Assembly (NCBI RefSeq): GCF_021172045.1
Contig: NZ_CP087164.1
Coordinates: 3,968,001-4,032,000 of the forward strand
Direction: 5' to 3'
Origin: Capillimicrobium parvum
GTDB taxonomy: Bacteria > Actinomycetota > Thermoleophilia > Solirubrobacterales > Solirubrobacteraceae
DNA length: 64,000 nt
Positions within the stretch are counted from its first letter, which is position 1; each line of letters begins with the position of its first letter. Of the stretch, positions 15,908-26,899 are shown piece by piece. Under the pieces are notes generated by a model, which was not told the origin of the DNA, ran no database searches, and worked only from the letters and a program-made list of their open reading frames with translations. A program made the translations under genes and the position numbers.

Positions 15908-16993
15908 TCAGTCGGCGGTGGCGGCGGCCCAGAGGAACCCGGCGAGCTGCCGTGCGCAAGCGACCACCACGATGTTGTGGGGCTTGCCGCGGGCCTTCAT
16001 CGTGCGATGGACCTTATAGAGGCGCTGCTGGGCGCGGTTGCTGATCGCGAGGATGTGGTCGGGCTGTCCGGCCTGGCGGTTGGCCAGTGTCGCGCCCAGC
16101 CGTGGTTCGCGGCCGTAGTGCCAGGCCGACTCGACCAACAACCTGCGGGCGAGCGTCGAGCCGGTCTTGGTGATCGAGCCCTGGCGCGAGGACTCACCGG
16201 ACTGGTTGAGCGTCGGTGTCAGTCCCAGCCACGCGCCCAGCGCGGCGGCGCGCTCAAAGCGGCGCCAGTCGCCGCCGAGCTCGAGGTGGATCGACAGGGC
16301 GCTCAGCGTGTCGATGCCTCTGAACGCGCGCAGCCGGGCGACGGTCGGCCACCACCGCTCATCCGTCGCAAGCTGGGCGAGTTGCAGTGCGACCGCCTGC
16401 TTGCGCGCCGTCAACCCGTCGACCGCCGCGATGAGATCGGCGAAGACCAGGGCGCTGGCCGGCTCGCCGAACTGCTGACGCGACAACCAGCGACGGTGCT
16501 CGGTGGTCCAGGTCGTCGGCTTGGGATAGACCCGCCCGTGGCGCAACAGCATCTTGCTCACGCGATGGCGGGCGTCCATCAGATCGCGCCGGCACGCATC
16601 GTGGGCGCGGGTCATCTCTCTGGCGGCCTCGATCTCCGGCGGCGGCACCACGACCCGCGTCAGCGACCCGGCCAGCAACAACCGGGCCAGAAGCTCGGCG
16701 TCCTTGCGGTCGCTCTTGACTCTGTCAGACGATCCCCGCGGGGTCTTCCCGGGCGCGATCACCTGCATCGCGATCCCCGCTGTCGTCGCCGCTCGGTAGA
16801 GCCCGAAACCGGTCGACCCGGCCTCATAGCACGCGCGTGCCGGACCGGGCTGCTGGAGCATCCACGCGATCGGTGCCTCCAACCCAGGGCCGAACTTCGC
16901 GCGTCGCAGCTCGCCGGTCATCGTGTCGATCGCTGCCGCGTGCGTCGAGCGGGCATGGACATCGAGACCGACCCACGTCATCGTTCCGGTCAT
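15908..16993 (-). CDS. IS110-family transposase (DEDD recombinase)
   Basis: A 361-residue transposase. The N-terminal RuvC-like DEDD domain is visible as WVGLDVHARSTHAAAID (first Asp), CYEAGSTGFGLYRAATTAG (Glu) and SDRKDAELLARLLLAG (paired Asp). The C-terminal Transposase_20 domain has LRAFRGIDTLSALSIHLELG and the conserved serine region SGESSRQGSITKTGSTLARR. The length and both domains look complete, so the element may be active. A GGAGG seven bases before the ATG at 16993 is a good ribosome site; ATG 16981 is an alternative. Confidence 0.95.
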   Translation of the reverse strand: MTGTMTWVGLDVHARSTHAAAIDTMTGELRRAKFGPGLEAPIAWMLQQPGPARACYEAGSTGFGLYRAATTAGIAMQVIAPGKTPRGSSDRVKSDRKDAELLARLLLAGSLTRVVVPPPEIEAAREMTRAHDACRRDLMDARHRVSKMLLRHGRVYPKPTTWTTEHRRWLSRQQFGEPASALVFADLIAAVDGLTARKQAVALQLAQLATDERWWPTVARLRAFRGIDTLSALSIHLELGGDWRRFERAAALGAWLGLTPTLNQSGESSRQGSITKTGSTLARRLLVESAWHYGREPRLGATLANRQAGQPDHILAISNRAQQRLYKVHRTMKARGKPHNIVVVACARQLAGFLWAAATAD

Positions 16994-17120
16994 GGCCGGA
17001 CCTCCTCACTCATCTGGGGTCAGCCAGAGGCCATCCCTCTGGTCAGACAAACCCCCGCGAGGAGCGTCCGGCCATCAGCCTCGGCAGTCAACCCCTTCCG
17101 GGCCGACCGCCTCATAGGGT

Positions 17121-17708
17121 CTAGTATTCGAGCGTTCGCACCACCCGGGCGGGCGCGCCGGCCGCGATCGAATACGGCGGCAGGTCGCTCGTCACCACGC
17201 TGTTGGCGCCGACGACGCAGCGCTCGCCGATCGTCACGCCGCTCGTGACCACGACGTGGGCGCCGAGCCACACGTTGTCGCCCAGGCGGGTCGGGCCCTT
17301 CGACGTGAACCCCTGCCACGGCACCGGCTTGCCGGGGTCGTCGAAGCGGTGGTTGGCGTCGGTGACGAAGCAGCCGTTGGCGAGCATGCAGTGCTCGCCG
17401 ATCTCCACGAGCTCGTGGGCGGCGACCATCACGCCGAGGTTCAGGAAGCTGCCGGCACCGATGCGGATGCGACCGGGAGCCGGCGCGGTGAGCCAGACGC
17501 CGGGCTCGAGGAGGGCGTTCTCCCCCAGCTCCAGGCGGCCCTCGTCGAACATCTCGAGCACGTTGCCGTGCACCGGCCAGCGGATGAACGCGCCGCGGCG
17601 CAGGGCGTGCAGGTGGATGCGCCCGCGGTTCCACGGCAGCGTGCTGCGCTCGTACCAGCGCCACTTCTGCGCCCAGATCCGGGCGCGGGCGGCCAGGCGG
17701 TGGTCCAT
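17121..17708 (-). CDS. Left-handed beta-helix acyltransferase (hexapeptide family)
   Basis: A 195-residue acetyl/acyltransferase with hexapeptide-repeat turns: ELGENALLEPGVWLTA, IRIGAGSFLNLGVMVAAHE, EIGEHCMLANGCFVTDANHR, RLGDNVWLGAHVVVTSGVTI, and GERCVVGANSVVTSDLPPYS before AAGAPARVVR, the classic end of maltose/galactoside acetyltransferase relatives. The likely catalytic histidine is in DANHRF. It transfers an acyl group from acyl-CoA to a sugar or similar hydroxyl. ATG 17708 is preferred; GTG 17726 is possible. The insertion element lies directly past its stop codon. The 241 bp upstream (17709-17949) hold no gene I can support. Confidence 0.88.
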   Translation of the reverse strand: MDHRLAARARIWAQKWRWYERSTLPWNRGRIHLHALRRGAFIRWPVHGNVLEMFDEGRLELGENALLEPGVWLTAPAPGRIRIGAGSFLNLGVMVAAHELVEIGEHCMLANGCFVTDANHRFDDPGKPVPWQGFTSKGPTRLGDNVWLGAHVVVTSGVTIGERCVVGANSVVTSDLPPYSIAAGAPARVVRTLEY

Positions 17709-17949
17709 CGCGTGATCTTCGCGCACGGAGCGCGCCGAAGCGGTGCTCAGGACGATCGCGAGGATGCGGCGACGAGTCGCCGACGCTCTCAGTCGCGCGC
17801 GAACGCCGGACGCAGCAGCGCTCGCGCGGCAACGACGCGACGCGCGCGGTCGCCTTCGGCACGGCGGGCGCCGGTCCCGACCGGGACGGAGGCGAGGCGG
17901 CGCCGAGCGACGATGGCGGCCGGCACCGAGCGGCTGGCGCGCGGCACCG

Positions 17950-18219
17950 TCAGAACTGGCGCCCGGGGATCCGCACCAGCGTCGACATCCCGGCCCACGG
18001 CGGGCGCAGCTGAACGCGCAGCGACTGCTCGGCGGTCAGGTCCACCCGCCAGTCCAGGCCGCAGCGGTGACAGTGGCAGTCGACGGTGGCCGAGTCGCTG
18101 CTGAGCTGCACCGTCGCGTGCGTCGGCTCGCACAGGCAGCCCGAGCAGGCGAAGCTGGCGTGGACGAGCTCGTCGGGATCGTCGGGGCGGAAGCGGGCGA
18201 TCTCGCTCGCGACCTGCAT
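17950..18219 (-). CDS. Small cysteine-cluster (zinc-ribbon-like) protein, unknown function
   Basis: An 89-residue protein with two cysteine knuckles, ACSGCLC and DCHCHRCGLDW, about 24 residues apart, which probably bind zinc. The rest is short beta-rich sequence, and I do not recognise a family. The ATG at 18219 overlaps the TGA of the dehydrogenase gene (TGATG), so the two are co-translated and probably act together. No signal peptide is present, so it is predicted to be cytoplasmic. Confidence 0.72.
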   Translation of the reverse strand: MQVASEIARFRPDDPDELVHASFACSGCLCEPTHATVQLSSDSATVDCHCHRCGLDWRVDLTAEQSLRVQLRPPWAGMSTLVRIPGRQF

Positions 18220-19307
18220 CACGCCGCCGCCAGCCCGATCTCCGCGCCGATGGCGCCCGCGTCCTCGCGCAGCGCCGGGACCCGCCCCCAGCGCGTGGCC
18301 TCGGCGTAGTCCATGAGCCGCTCGAACAGCGCGTCGAGCGGCGCGGCGACGATCCCCTGCGCCTCGAGCAGCTCGCGCGCCTGGCGGTCGTCGAACGTCG
18401 TGCGCACGTCGAAGTACGGCACGAGTGCGTCGGCCTTGCCGGCGCGGCGTAGCGGGGCGAACGTGGGCTCGGGCTGCTGGAAGCGCGTCTGCGCGAGCCC
18501 GAGGACGTCGCCCACCGTCGCCGCGCGGTCGCCGGCGACGAGGTTGAACGTCCGGCCCTCGATGCCGGGAGCGTCGAGCAGATGCACCAGCGATGCCGCG
18601 ACGTAGTCGAGCGGGACGGCGTCCACGATGCCCGCGGGATCGGCGGGCACCCTGTCGAGCAGCCCGCGGGCGAACGCCCGCAGCGGCAGATAGAGCGCAC
18701 TGAACGCGGGCGTCCATCCGGTGTCGGCCGAGCCCACCACGATCGACGGCCGGGCGATGACGACCGGCAGCTCCGAGCTCGACACGAGCCGCTCGGCGAG
18801 GTGCTTGCTCTGCTCGTAGGTGTTGCGGAAGCCCTGGCCGGCGATGAGCTGCGTCTCATGGAAGCAGCCGTCGTAGCGGCCGGAGACGAACGCGGTCGAG
18901 ACGTGGACGATGCGCCGCAGCTCCGGCATGTCGCGCCCGAGCTCGAGCACGCGCTGGGTGCCGAGCGCGTTGATGGCGAGCGCGTCCGGGAGCGGCTGGT
19001 CGAAGCCGACCGCCGCGGCGCAGTGCACGATCCGATCCGCGGTCGCGGCGATCTCATGGCGGTCGCCGGCCGACAGGCCGAGGCGCGGCGTGGTGACGTC
19101 GGCGGGCATCGCCCGGACGCGGTCGCGTGCCGGGACCGTGCGCCACAGGCGACCCAGGATGGTGTGCAGGCGGCGGTCCGCCTCGTCGGCGTCAGCCGCG
19201 CGCAGGAGGACGATGACGTCGTCCTCGCCGCGTTCGAGCAGGCGCGCCAGGACCTCCATCCCCACCACGCCGCTGCCGCCGGTCAGAACGATCGCGCCTT
19301 GAGTCAT
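18219..19307 (-). CDS. NAD(P)-dependent reductase, thioester-reductase / male-sterility (NAD_binding_4) family
   Basis: A 362-residue extended SDR. The cofactor loop is IVLTGGSGVVGMEVLARLL; VHCAAAVGFDQPL follows; the catalytic Tyr-Lys pair is in NTYEQSKHLAERLVSS; and ARPSIVVGSADTGW marks the fatty-acyl/thioester reductase branch. Members reduce acyl-CoA or carrier-bound thioesters, or act as sugar epimerases. GGGAGGG lies about nine bases before ATG 19307. A C6/G6 dyad lies 41-58 bases upstream of the start and matches one before the two-component system genes, so the neighbouring response regulator may control this gene (inference). Confidence 0.82.
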   Translation of the reverse strand: MTQGAIVLTGGSGVVGMEVLARLLERGEDDVIVLLRAADADEADRRLHTILGRLWRTVPARDRVRAMPADVTTPRLGLSAGDRHEIAATADRIVHCAAAVGFDQPLPDALAINALGTQRVLELGRDMPELRRIVHVSTAFVSGRYDGCFHETQLIAGQGFRNTYEQSKHLAERLVSSSELPVVIARPSIVVGSADTGWTPAFSALYLPLRAFARGLLDRVPADPAGIVDAVPLDYVAASLVHLLDAPGIEGRTFNLVAGDRAATVGDVLGLAQTRFQQPEPTFAPLRRAGKADALVPYFDVRTTFDDRQARELLEAQGIVAAPLDALFERLMDYAEATRWGRVPALREDAGAIGAEIGLAAA

Positions 19308-19347
19308 GCCATCACCCTCCCGTGGTCCACGGGAGCCCGCCACCACA

Positions 19348-19365
19348 ACCCCCCGCCCGGGGGGT
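19348..19365 (-). promoter_or_regulatory. C6/G6 inverted repeat upstream of the reductase gene (candidate regulator site)
   Basis: ACCCCCC-GCCC-GGGGGGT is an 18-bp dyad, 41-58 bases before the reductase start. A sister site with the same arms is at 21264-21280 before the sensor kinase gene. It could also act as an RNA hairpin in a leader. Confidence 0.45.
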
Positions 19366-19429
19366 GCAGATGTGACCGGCAGGTGACCATGCCCCGGGAT
19401 CGGGCCGATCTGCCGGTTTGGGGCGTGGC

Positions 19430-20053
19430 TCAGGCGAGCAGACCGAGTCGTTGCGCGCGCACCACGGCCTCGGCCCGGTTGCGCACGTCGAGCTTGCGGT
19501 ACAGCGAGCTCGTGTGCTCCTTGACGGTGTGCGGCGACAGGAACAGCATGCCGGCGATCTCGCGGTTCGTGGCGCCGCTGGCGATGAGCGACAGCACCTC
19601 GCGCTCCCGCGGGCTGAGCATCGCGCCTGGAAGCTCCTCCTGCGGCGGGAAGACGCTGCGGCCGAGCCCGACGGCGCGGACGGCGCGGGCGATGTCCTGC
19701 GCCGGCAGGTCCTTGGACACGAAGCCGACCGCGCCGGCCGCCCGTGCGGCGTTCGGCGAGATCCGCCCCGCGCCCGAGATGAACAGCACCCGCGTTCTCG
19801 GCACCGCGAGCCGCAGCCGCTCGCAGATCTCCGCGCCGGACTCCTCCCCCACGAACAGGTCGACGAGGGCGACGTGCGGCTCGTAGCGGCGCGCATGCGC
19901 GAGTGCCTCGTCGCCGTCGTGGGCGGCCAGGCAGCGCTCGACCCAGGGCTGCTCGCCGAGCATGAGCCGCAGGCCCCAGTGCACGACCTCGTGGTCGTCG
20001 ACGACGAGGATCGACAGGCGCCGGTCGTCGCGCACGTCGTCAGGCCGGGTCAT
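19430..20053 (-). CDS. NarL/LuxR-family response regulator
   Basis: A 207-residue two-domain regulator. The receiver domain has acidic VVDDHE, phospho-acceptor Asp in VALVDLFVG, Ser/Thr in LFISGAG and Lys in GFVSKDLP. The C-terminal LuxR-type HTH is LSPREREVLSLIASGATNRE followed by IAGMLFLSPHTVKEH. Its start overlaps the kinase stop by 14 bp, so the pair is one system. A likely target is its own operon and the reductase operon, both preceded by the C6/G6 dyad (inference). Confidence 0.93.
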   Translation of the reverse strand: MTRPDDVRDDRRLSILVVDDHEVVHWGLRLMLGEQPWVERCLAAHDGDEALAHARRYEPHVALVDLFVGEESGAEICERLRLAVPRTRVLFISGAGRISPNAARAAGAVGFVSKDLPAQDIARAVRAVGLGRSVFPPQEELPGAMLSPREREVLSLIASGATNREIAGMLFLSPHTVKEHTSSLYRKLDVRNRAEAVVRAQRLGLLA

Positions 20054-21152
20054 CGGGCACCATCAGCTTGACGCGCCAGGCTCCGGCCTCGCCGCCCGGC
20101 CCGTACTCGACGATGCCGCCGCTCTGCAGCGCCTCGAAGGCGACGAGGCGCAGGCCCATGCCGGTCGGGCCGGTGTGCCGGCGCACGCCGTCGTTGACGA
20201 CCTCCATGACGAAGGCGCCGTCGGTGCGCCGCAACGCGACCGCGATCCGGGTGGGCTGCGCGTGCTTGTGGGCGTTGCGGACCGCTTCGGCGAGCACGGA
20301 CTGCGCCAGCGACTCGAGCCGCTCGGGCACGTCGGCGGGGTCGCCGTCGGACACGGCGATCTCGAGGTCGGCGTGCTCGCGGGCGAGGCGCTCGAGCTCG
20401 GCGCCGAGCGACGTGCGGCTCGGCCGGGGCGCGCGTCCGAGCGGCCGCTGGATGGTCGCCCGCAGCTCGCCGAGCGCGGCCTGCACCTCCTCGGCGCAGC
20501 GCTGGCGGGCGCGCGCGCTGAGCTCGCCGTCGCCCGCGAGCGCCAGCGAGACCCCGAACAGCCGCTGGATGACGTTGTCGTGGACCTCGCGGGCCAGGTC
20601 GATGCGGTGCTCGAGCTGCGCCGCGCGCTCGCTCTGGCTCGTCGCGATGCGCGCCACCGCCGCGAGGGCCGCCGCCTTGCCGAGCGTCCACAGGAGATCG
20701 CGGTCGCCGTCGTCGAGGCGGGTCGCGTCGGCGTGCCGGTCGCCGACGATCACGCCGACCCAGCGCCCCGCGGCGGCCATCGGGATGCACACCACCTGCG
20801 CGGGGCGCAGCAGCTCGACGTACTTCGGCGGCAGCTGCTCGGCGTGCCGCGCGAAGACCTCGAGCACCCGGTCCTCCTCGAGGCTGCGGCGCGCCAGCGG
20901 GGCGGTCTCGACGCTGAAGCGCTCGCCGGCGAACAGGTCCAGGGAGATGCCGTGTGAGCCCGCGGCCCGGACGCGGCGCATCGCACCGTCGTAGCGGAAC
21001 AGGATGGCGCGCTCCATCCCCGCGAGCCGGCAGATGGCTTCGCACAGCCCGCCGTAGAAGGCGTCGGTCGTCTCCGCGGCGTCCGACTGCGAGAGGACGT
21101 CGACGAAGACCTCGAGGGCGGCGACTGGGGTTCCGGGGACGCCGGTGCTCAT
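20040..21152 (-). CDS. GAF-domain sensor histidine kinase (NarL-type, HisKA_3)
   Basis: A 370-residue soluble kinase without membrane segments. An N-terminal GAF-like sensor (about residues 10-170) is followed by the HisKA_3 dimerisation helix with the phosphorylated His in DLAREVHDNVIQRLFGVSLA. A HATPase domain (AVRNAHKHAQPTRIAVAL; NDGV; GMGLRLVAFEAL) comes last. It should sense a small ligand or redox cue in the cytoplasm and phosphorylate the adjacent regulator. ATG 21152 is chosen for its GGGAGGA ribosome site; GTG 21188 is also open. Confidence 0.9.
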   Translation of the reverse strand: MSTGVPGTPVAALEVFVDVLSQSDAAETTDAFYGGLCEAICRLAGMERAILFRYDGAMRRVRAAGSHGISLDLFAGERFSVETAPLARRSLEEDRVLEVFARHAEQLPPKYVELLRPAQVVCIPMAAAGRWVGVIVGDRHADATRLDDGDRDLLWTLGKAAALAAVARIATSQSERAAQLEHRIDLAREVHDNVIQRLFGVSLALAGDGELSARARQRCAEEVQAALGELRATIQRPLGRAPRPSRTSLGAELERLAREHADLEIAVSDGDPADVPERLESLAQSVLAEAVRNAHKHAQPTRIAVALRRTDGAFVMEVVNDGVRRHTGPTGMGLRLVAFEALQSGGIVEYGPGGEAGAWRVKLMVPDDPA

Positions 21153-21529
21153 GGCGCCATCCTCCCGCACCGGGGCGGGCGCTACCACCGGCGGCGCATG
21201 GGCGGTCGTGGCGGGCGGTCGTGGCGGGCGGGCGCAGCGGCCATCCTCCCGGGCGCAGCGACCACCCCCATGTGGGGGGTCGTGAGCGACCGATGCTTGG
21301 CCCGGGCGATTCGGCCTGCCTATGGTCGGCGTGACCCCGGGCCTTCGGTGATGGATTGTTCCTCGGGGTCACCCTCCAGGGAGGTCCCGGCGCTGAGAAT
21401 GCGCCGGGGCCCCGGAGAGGGCGCCGCCCTCCCGCCGCCCCGGCGGACGTGCAGCGAGACGCCTCGAAACGAGCCGTGCCGAGGATGATCGACGGGTCCG
21501 TGTCGCGGTCATGCGCCAGCATCTGCGCC
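21153..21529. other. 377-bp divergent intergenic region
   Basis: It lies between the sensor kinase gene (minus) and the phosphotransferase gene (plus). It holds the C6/G6 dyad at 21264-21280 and a short direct repeat (GCGGTCGTGGCGG twice near 21200-21227). It presumably contains both promoters. I see no RNA gene or small ORF that I can support. Confidence 0.5.
21264..21280 (-). promoter_or_regulatory. C5/G6 inverted repeat upstream of the two-component operon (candidate autoregulatory site)
   Basis: ACCCCC-ATGT-GGGGGGT lies 112-128 bases before the kinase start, with the same arms as the site at 19348-19365. LuxR-type response regulators bind such dyads, so autoregulation is plausible but untested. 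Confidence 0.45.
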
Positions 21530-22438
21530 ATGGCCGACGACGTCCTGACCGGCGCGGGCGCCGACCTCGATGCGCGCGCGGTCGCCGCGGCGGTGGCCAT
21601 CTCCCGCGAGCACGGCATCCGCGTGCGCGAGCCGCGCGTCCTCGGCGCCACGAGCAACGTGCTCGTGCACCTGCGGCCGGCCCCGGTCGTCGCGCGCGTC
21701 GCCACGACGACGGCGACCGTCCGACCCCGCGCGGGCGCGCTCGCGCTCGAGCGGGAGATCGCGGTGGCGGAACATCTCGCCGCGACCGGCGCCGCGGTCG
21801 TGGCGCCGAGCCGCGAGCTCCCGCCGGGGCCCCACCGCCACGACGGCCTCGCGCTCAGCTTCTGGACGCACGTCGAGCACGACGGCGCGGCGCCCGAGAT
21901 GACGGAGGTCGGCCGCTCGCTCGCCGAGCTGCACGAGCGCCTGCGGAGCTTCCCCGGCCGCCTGAGCTACCTCGAGCCCTGCGTCGCCGAGGTCGGCCGC
22001 GCCATCGGCGTCCTCGAGCGCGACCACGCGCTCGACCCACGCGACATCGCCGAGCTGCGCGAAGCGGCCGCGCACGTCGAGCGCGCGCTCGCGCCGCTGC
22101 GCGACGCGGCCCAGCCCGTCCACGGCGACGCCCACCCCGGCAACGTCATCGTCACGCGCGACGGCCTGCTGTGGACCGACTTCGAGGACACGTGCGCCGC
22201 GCCCCGGGCGTGGGACCTCGCCTGCCTGGCGGCCTCGTCGCGCTTCGCCGCCGAGCCGGCGCTCGCCGGCTACGCCGAGGCGCTGGGCGCGGATCCGGCC
22301 GGCGACGGGGAGCTCGAGCCGTTCGTCACGGCGCGCATGCTGCAGGGCACCGTGTTCCTCGCCGTGCTGGCGCGGCGGTTTCCGGAGCGGCGCCGGCAGG
22401 CCGAGCAGTACCGCCGCGCGCTGCGCGACCGGTTCTGA
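21530..22438 (+). CDS. Aminoglycoside phosphotransferase-family (APH) kinase
   Basis: A 302-residue protein-kinase-like small-molecule kinase. The catalytic loop is VHGDAHPGNVIVT (HGDxHxxN) and the metal-binding loop is WTDFEDTCAAPRAWDLAC. The N-lobe lysine region is near VVARVATTTATVR. The family phosphorylates antibiotics, choline, homoserine or sugars; nothing here tells which. Start ATG 21530 opens just before the conserved core. It converges on uvrA with a 12-bp gap. Confidence 0.85.
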   Translation: MADDVLTGAGADLDARAVAAAVAISREHGIRVREPRVLGATSNVLVHLRPAPVVARVATTTATVRPRAGALALEREIAVAEHLAATGAAVVAPSRELPPGPHRHDGLALSFWTHVEHDGAAPEMTEVGRSLAELHERLRSFPGRLSYLEPCVAEVGRAIGVLERDHALDPRDIAELREAAAHVERALAPLRDAAQPVHGDAHPGNVIVTRDGLLWTDFEDTCAAPRAWDLACLAASSRFAAEPALAGYAEALGADPAGDGELEPFVTARMLQGTVFLAVLARRFPERRRQAEQYRRALRDRF

Positions 22439-22450
22439 CGCCCGGTCCGG

Positions 22451-25360
<2,910 letters not shown>

Positions 25361-25395
25361 TCCTCCACTATAGGTAACCGAACAGACGTTCCCCC
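25361..25395 (-). promoter_or_regulatory. uvrA promoter with LexA (SOS) box
   Basis: GAACAGACGTTC on the plus strand (25380-25391), read GAACGTCTGTTC toward uvrA, fits the Gram-positive/actinobacterial LexA consensus GAAC-N4-GTTC exactly. The -10 TATAGT is at 25372-25367, so the box covers the expected -35 area. DNA damage should therefore derepress uvrA. The uvrB gene at 32504 has no such box nearby. Confidence 0.85.
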
Positions 25396-25439
25396 GGCGC
25401 GCGGCCCTCCTCGGCCGCAAAGTGCGTGACTTCGCGGCG

Positions 25440-26006
25440 TCACGCGTCCGCCCGCTCGTAGCGGGTGTAGACGACCTTCGACCCGAACGTGAGGGTCTCG
25501 GTCAGCCGCAGTGCGATCCGGTCGTCCGTCGGCGGGAAGAACGGGATCCCGCGCCCGAGGATGACCGGGTTGACGAACAGGCGGTACTCGTCGACGAGGC
25601 CGGCGCGGACCAACTCCGAGGCGAGCCCGGCGCCGCCCACCGCGAGCGGCTTGCCCGGCTGCTCCTTCAGCCGCGTGACCTCCTCGACCGCGTCGCCGCG
25701 CACGAGCATCGCGTTGCCCTCGACGCGCTGCAGCGTCGTCGAGAAGACGAGCTTCGGCAGCGCCCGCCAGATCTCCGCGAACTCGAGCTCGGCGCCGCTG
25801 GGCTCGGAGCGGACCTGCTCCCAGTCGTCCCACGGACGCATCGTCTCGTAGAGCCGGCGACCGCAGAGCTGGATGCCGAGCTCGCGGGCCTGCTCGTTGT
25901 GGAAGCGGTGCAACTCCTCGTCGGGCGCGGACCAGTCGATCTCGCCGGACGGCCCGGAGATGAAGCCGTCGAGCGACACCCCCATCGAATAGATCAGCCT
26001 GCGCAT
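25440..26006 (-). CDS. Dihydrofolate reductase-like / RibD C-terminal domain protein
   Basis: A 188-residue protein with [20 protein letters not shown] at the N-terminus, [11 protein letters not shown] (NADPH-binding region), [20 protein letters not shown] and [19 protein letters not shown]. This is the stand-alone RibD_C family of actinobacteria, NADPH-linked reductases whose substrates are mostly unknown; it is not the true folate enzyme. GGGAGGA before ATG 26006 gives a clear ribosome site. It is divergent from the DUF899 gene. Confidence 0.88.
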   Translation of the reverse strand: MRRLIYSMGVSLDGFISGPSGEIDWSAPDEELHRFHNEQARELGIQLCGRRLYETMRPWDDWEQVRSEPSGAELEFAEIWRALPKLVFSTTLQRVEGNAMLVRGDAVEEVTRLKEQPGKPLAVGGAGLASELVRAGLVDEYRLFVNPVILGRGIPFFPPTDDRIALRLTETLTFGSKVVYTRYERADA

Positions 26007-26137
26007 GCGCGGTCCTCCCGTCGGGTCATTGCGGATCACAGACCGCCCGGCGCACCGGATCTCATCGGCGGCCGATGACTTCGCGCGCCCGCCGCAGTCT
26101 GCAGTGTCGGAACGACGGCGGGACAGGAGGCGATCGG

Positions 26138-26884
26138 ATGGCGAGACGGCACCGGACGGGAACGCGCGAGGAGTGGCTGGCCGCGCGGCGGCGGCTGCTC
26201 GAGCACGAGCGCCAGCTCACGCACCTCAGCGACGAACTGGCCCACCAGCGGCGGCAGCTGCCCTGGGTGCCGCTCGACACGGAGTACGAGTTCGACACGG
26301 CCGACGGGACGCGGACGCTGCGCGAGCTCTTCGAGGGCCGGCCGCAGCTGCTCGTCTACCACTTCATGTTCGGCCCGGGGGAGCGCGCAGGGTGCCCGAG
26401 CTGCTCGATGGCCGCCGACCACTTCGACGGGCCGCTGCCACACCTCAACGAGCGGGGCGTCAGCTTCGTCTGCGTGTCCCGCGCCCCGCTGGACGCGATC
26501 GAAGCCTACCGGCGCCGGATGGGCTGGCGGTTTCGGTGGGTGTCATCGCTGGACAGCGACTTCAACGTCGACTTCGGCGTCTCCTTCACACCCGAGCAGC
26601 AGGCCACGAGCGGCGAGTACGGCTACGCGCCGATCGAGCATCCGCCGGCGGACCTGCCGGGGTTCAGCGCCTTCGCCCTCGAGGACGGGGTCGTGCACCA
26701 CACGTACTCGTGTTACGGACGCGGCGGCGACGCGCTGCTGGGCGTCTACCAGCTGCTCGATCGAGCGCCGTTCGGGCGCGACGAGGACGATCTGCCGTGG
26801 CCGATGGCGTGGGTGCGCCGCCGCGACGAGTACGGGCCGGCGCCGCCGCCGCGGCGCGGGGCCGCGTTCCTCAGGACGCTCTGA
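26138..26884 (+). CDS. DUF899 family thioredoxin-like protein
   Basis: A 248-residue protein of the DUF899 group: EWLAARRRLLEHERQLTHLS, LPWVPLDTEYEFDTADGTRT, QLLVYHFMFGPG, GCPSCSMAADHFDG (a CxxC in the thioredoxin-like position), VSRAPLDAIEAYRRRMGWRF and HTYSCYGRGGDALLG. The fold suggests a redox or dithiol function, but no reaction is established for the family. GGAGG eight bases before ATG 26138 marks the start. It converges on the DivIVA-like gene. Confidence 0.88.
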   Translation: MARRHRTGTREEWLAARRRLLEHERQLTHLSDELAHQRRQLPWVPLDTEYEFDTADGTRTLRELFEGRPQLLVYHFMFGPGERAGCPSCSMAADHFDGPLPHLNERGVSFVCVSRAPLDAIEAYRRRMGWRFRWVSSLDSDFNVDFGVSFTPEQQATSGEYGYAPIEHPPADLPGFSAFALEDGVVHHTYSCYGRGGDALLGVYQLLDRAPFGRDEDDLPWPMAWVRRRDEYGPAPPPRRGAAFLRTL

Positions 26885-26899
26885 ACCAGGCCGGCTCGG

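Larger units (their letters stand above)
15622..17120 (-). mobile_element. IS110-family insertion element (boundaries approximate)
   Basis: The element holds one transposase gene on the minus strand (15908-16993), a 286-bp noncoding segment downstream of it and about 127 bp upstream. IS110 elements lack terminal inverted repeats and usually make no target duplication, so the exact ends cannot be read; the limits given are the stop codons of the neighbouring genes. The upstream side has a perfect hairpin (CCAGAGG/CCTCTGG at 17024-17042), and the downstream side has a long hairpin listed separately. The element sits neatly between two stop codons and breaks no gene. Confidence 0.8.

Noticed and set aside
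15619-17125. CTAGT/TCTAG sequence on both flanks of the IS110 element as a target duplication
   Set aside because: The two flanks are not direct repeats of each other, and IS110 elements generally make no target duplication.
17743-18309. Plus-strand frame of 188 codons across 17.7-18.3 kb
   Set aside because: Very Arg-rich and opposite the co-translated zinc-cluster gene, which has clear cysteine motifs and start/stop overlap.
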